From DAOTVD01 sp034437075 (GTDB lineage: Bacteria > Chloroflexota > Anaerolineae > Aggregatilineales > J027), in contig DAOTVD010000140.1 in NCBI GenBank assembly GCA_034437075.1, positions 1 to 14,336 of the forward strand: a stretch of DNA of 14,336 bases, written 5' to 3'. The position numbers and the translations under genes were made by a program. Below the pieces are notes generated by a model. The model was given only the letters and a program-made list of their open reading frames with translations. It was not told where the DNA came from and searched no databases. The first letter of the stretch is position 1. Every line of letters starts with the position of its first letter. Shown here one piece after another: positions 13,005 through 14,336 of this stretch.

Positions 13005-13883
13005 CTAGCCCAGCAGACTGCGGATGGCGTGCGCGAAACGCTGCGGCGCGTCGCTTTCCAGGGCCATATATAAATGCGGCTCGATGAGCTCAAGTTCCAT
13101 CAGTAATAAACGGGCGTCGTCCAGAATGGCATCCACGCGCGCATACAACCATTCACCGGGGATTGCCTCGACCATGGCCCGCGCTTGGGCGATCAGGTCA
13201 TCCGACGCGACCGCCGCCTGGGTTTGGCCGCCATATTCTTCCTGGACGCGCATATCCCCCGGCGCGGGGAATTTCTTGGCCGCATGGCTATAGCTGATCG
13301 TGCCTTCCCAATCCCGAAAGAAAATCAGGCTCCATTCGCCCTCGCTTGCCACCTGGGGCATAAATGGCTGTACGACCGCGCCCGTCTCGCGCAGTAGCGC
13401 ATCTAGGCGCCGTTGTTGGCGCGCGGCCTGGGCTGCGGGGACGCGCAGGGTCTGGTGCGCTCCGGCGCTTACACGGGGCTTGATGACCACATCCGCCCAG
13501 CCGTGTTCCGCCATAAGTGCGGATAAATCATATGCTTCACCCGCCGCCAACCACACCGAGGGGATCACCGGCACGCCTTGGTCGGCCAGATCGCGCAGAT
13601 AGACCTTATCGGCATTCCAGCGCACCAGGCCCGGCGGATTCCAAAGCGCGTGGCCTTCGTTTTCCATGCGCTCTAGCCAGAGTAAATAATCCGCCAGGCG
13701 CAAATGATAATCCCAGGTGCTGCGAATAACGATTAGGTCATAATCTGCCCAGCGCACCGAATAATCATCCCAAGCCGCAGACATCAAGCGCACGCCTTGC
13801 TGGGCCAGGGGTTTGAAGGTTAGCGAATCATCCGTGGTCATCCGCGTATGCGCGCGATACGTCACAAAGGCGACTTTATACAT
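13005..13883 (-). CDS. ATP-grasp protein, DcsG/RimK/glutathione-synthetase-like (292 aa)
   Basis: An ATP-grasp ligase that would activate a carboxylate with ATP and join it to an amine or thiol. The layout resembles the group that includes DcsG of cycloserine synthesis: VIRSTWDYH (52-60), NPPGLVRWNADKVYLRDL (82-99), VVIKPRVSAGAHQTLR (132-147) with an ATP-binding Lys135, EGEWSLIFF (181-189), SHAAKKFPAPGDMRVQEEYGG (199-219), and the Mg-binding end RVDAILDD...LLMELELIEPH (Asp251, Glu263, Glu265). The core looks complete, so it is probably active. The start is the ATG at 13883, with GGAGGA 7-8 bases before it; a GTG at 13898 would place that site inside the gene. The substrate is unknown. No amino-acid ligase partner, carrier protein or export gene is beside it, so a biosynthetic pathway cannot be inferred. 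There are 82 bases before the next minus-strand gene, the 92-residue protein. Confidence 0.87.
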   Translation of the reverse strand: MYKVAFVTYRAHTRMTTDDSLTFKPLAQQGVRLMSAAWDDYSVRWADYDLIVIRSTWDYHLRLADYLLWLERMENEGHALWNPPGLVRWNADKVYLRDLADQGVPVIPSVWLAAGEAYDLSALMAEHGWADVVIKPRVSAGAHQTLRVPAAQAARQQRRLDALLRETGAVVQPFMPQVASEGEWSLIFFRDWEGTISYSHAAKKFPAPGDMRVQEEYGGQTQAAVASDDLIAQARAMVEAIPGEWLYARVDAILDDARLLLMELELIEPHLYMALESDAPQRFAHAIRSLLG

Positions 13884-14258
13884 GGGCACATCCTCCACAC
13901 GTTTAGCGTCTTGCTCTCCTTTGGACTATAGCGCATTCATGCCGCCTCAGACAGCCCCCGCCAGCAGGGCTAACGCATCAAGCCGGGCCTGGATAGGCTT
14001 TTGGGGTCTTTGGGTATATTGCCTACACGGATAGTTTGTGTAGGGGCGACGACTCAAGGGGGTCGGTATAGCCGACTGTAGCCAGCGAAGCTGGCCCCGT
14101 GCCTCGCCTGAGAATCAATTTGTGGCGGGGCAGGCCCGCCTGCCCCCTACGGGTTGATCGCATCTTGAGGATTCAAAATTCTTTAATACGATTACCCTGG
14201 TATGCTAGGCCGGGCCTCATTGTACAATAGCAAGAGTGACGAACGAGGTAATGCCACA
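13884..14258. other. 375-base gap between divergent genes
   Basis: No gene is supported here. On the left, minus-strand TATAGT (13930-13925) may be a weak -10 for the ATP-grasp gene, without a good -35. In the middle lies the hairpin-rich element described separately. On the right, a perfect 10-base palindrome ATTGTACAAT (14219-14228) contains TACAAT, a possible -10 box for the exported-protein gene starting at 14259; no matching -35 is visible. Confidence 0.6.
14040..14150. repeat. Hairpin-rich intergenic element bounded by inverted GTAGGGG / CCCCTAC
   Basis: Ends GTAGGGG (14040-14046) and CCCCTAC (14144-14150) are exact inverted copies 111 bases apart, outer limits included. Inside lie three hairpins in a row: GTCGG-TATAG-CCGAC (about 14062-14076), CCAGC-GAA-GCTGG (about 14082-14094) and GGGGCAGG-CCCG-CCTGCCCC (14127-14146). 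There is no open frame across it. The build is like a small dispersed repeat (REP- or MITE-like); copies elsewhere in the genome cannot be checked here. Confidence 0.5.
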
Positions 14259-14336
14259 ATGTTGAACCGTCGAATTGTTGTAATTGGTCTAGCACTGCTG
14301 CTGCTGATGCACCAAAGCGCGTGGGCTCAAGATGAG
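14259..14336 (+). CDS. N-terminus of an exported protein (3' part outside window)
   Basis: The first 26 codons of a gene that runs off the right edge. The peptide is a classical Sec signal: basic start (MLNRR), hydrophobic core with a Leu run (VVIGLALLLLM), and a likely signal peptidase I site after AWA (AWA before QDE). There is no lipobox cysteine, so the mature protein is secreted or attached in some other way. GAGG at 14245-14248 lies 10 bases before the ATG, which supports this start. Nothing can be said of its function from the part visible. Confidence 0.72.
   Translation, partial: MLNRRIVVIGLALLLLMHQSAWAQDE

Noticed and set aside
13970..14258. Possible tRNA or small structured RNA in the intergenic hairpins
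   Set aside because: No cloverleaf, T-loop or acceptor pairing could be found; the stems fit a repeat element better.

Overview
This window looks like a chromosomal stretch of a GC-rich bacterium, most likely a Chloroflexota (Anaerolineae-type) genome. The support is indirect: acidic lipoproteins carrying fasciclin (FAS1) and BMP/PnrA-type domains, Pro/Thr-rich lipoproteins with an SH3-like domain, and metal-dependent phosphodiesterases ending in a 'LGYLG'-type tail are typical of that phylum. No rRNA, tRNA, CRISPR array, transposase or phage gene was seen. The window reads as ordinary chromosome with one striking surface-protein gene.

Layout. The left edge holds the 3' part of a GH13 alpha-glucosidase-like gene (+), followed by a HemG-like flavodoxin (+). 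These converge on a minus-strand group that reads right to left: flavin reductase, AMMECR1-domain protein (stop and start overlap by 8 bases), SH3-domain lipoprotein, and a UPF0316/DUF2179-type membrane protein (6-base gap). Divergent from the flavin reductase is a 551-residue alkaline-phosphatase-superfamily phosphodiesterase (+), closed by a 20-base palindromic terminator. A 694-residue GHKL/HSP90-type ATPase (+) follows. It converges on the largest gene, a 1015-residue lipoprotein (-), across a shared bidirectional terminator. Further right on the minus strand are a zinc-ribbon protein, a 92-residue charged protein and an ATP-grasp protein. A 375-base gap then contains a hairpin-rich element bounded by inverted repeats, and the window ends in the first 26 codons of an exported protein (+).

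The most unusual item is the large lipoprotein. Three FAS1 domains and a BMP/PnrA-type substrate-binding domain sit on one lipid-anchored chain. All three downstream linkers are built from copies of the same 13-residue acidic repeat (39 bases). The first two FAS1 domains are a recent in-frame duplication at 657-base spacing. I infer a cell-surface protein that combines adhesion or spacer modules with ligand capture; its real role is unknown. The second candidate for novelty is the GHKL ATPase, whose Pro/Glu-rich middle and C-terminal domain I could not assign to a named family.

Several starts were moved from the longest reading frame on the basis of ribosome binding sites, signal peptides or overlap. 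No database search could be run, so family names rest on motif recognition alone.
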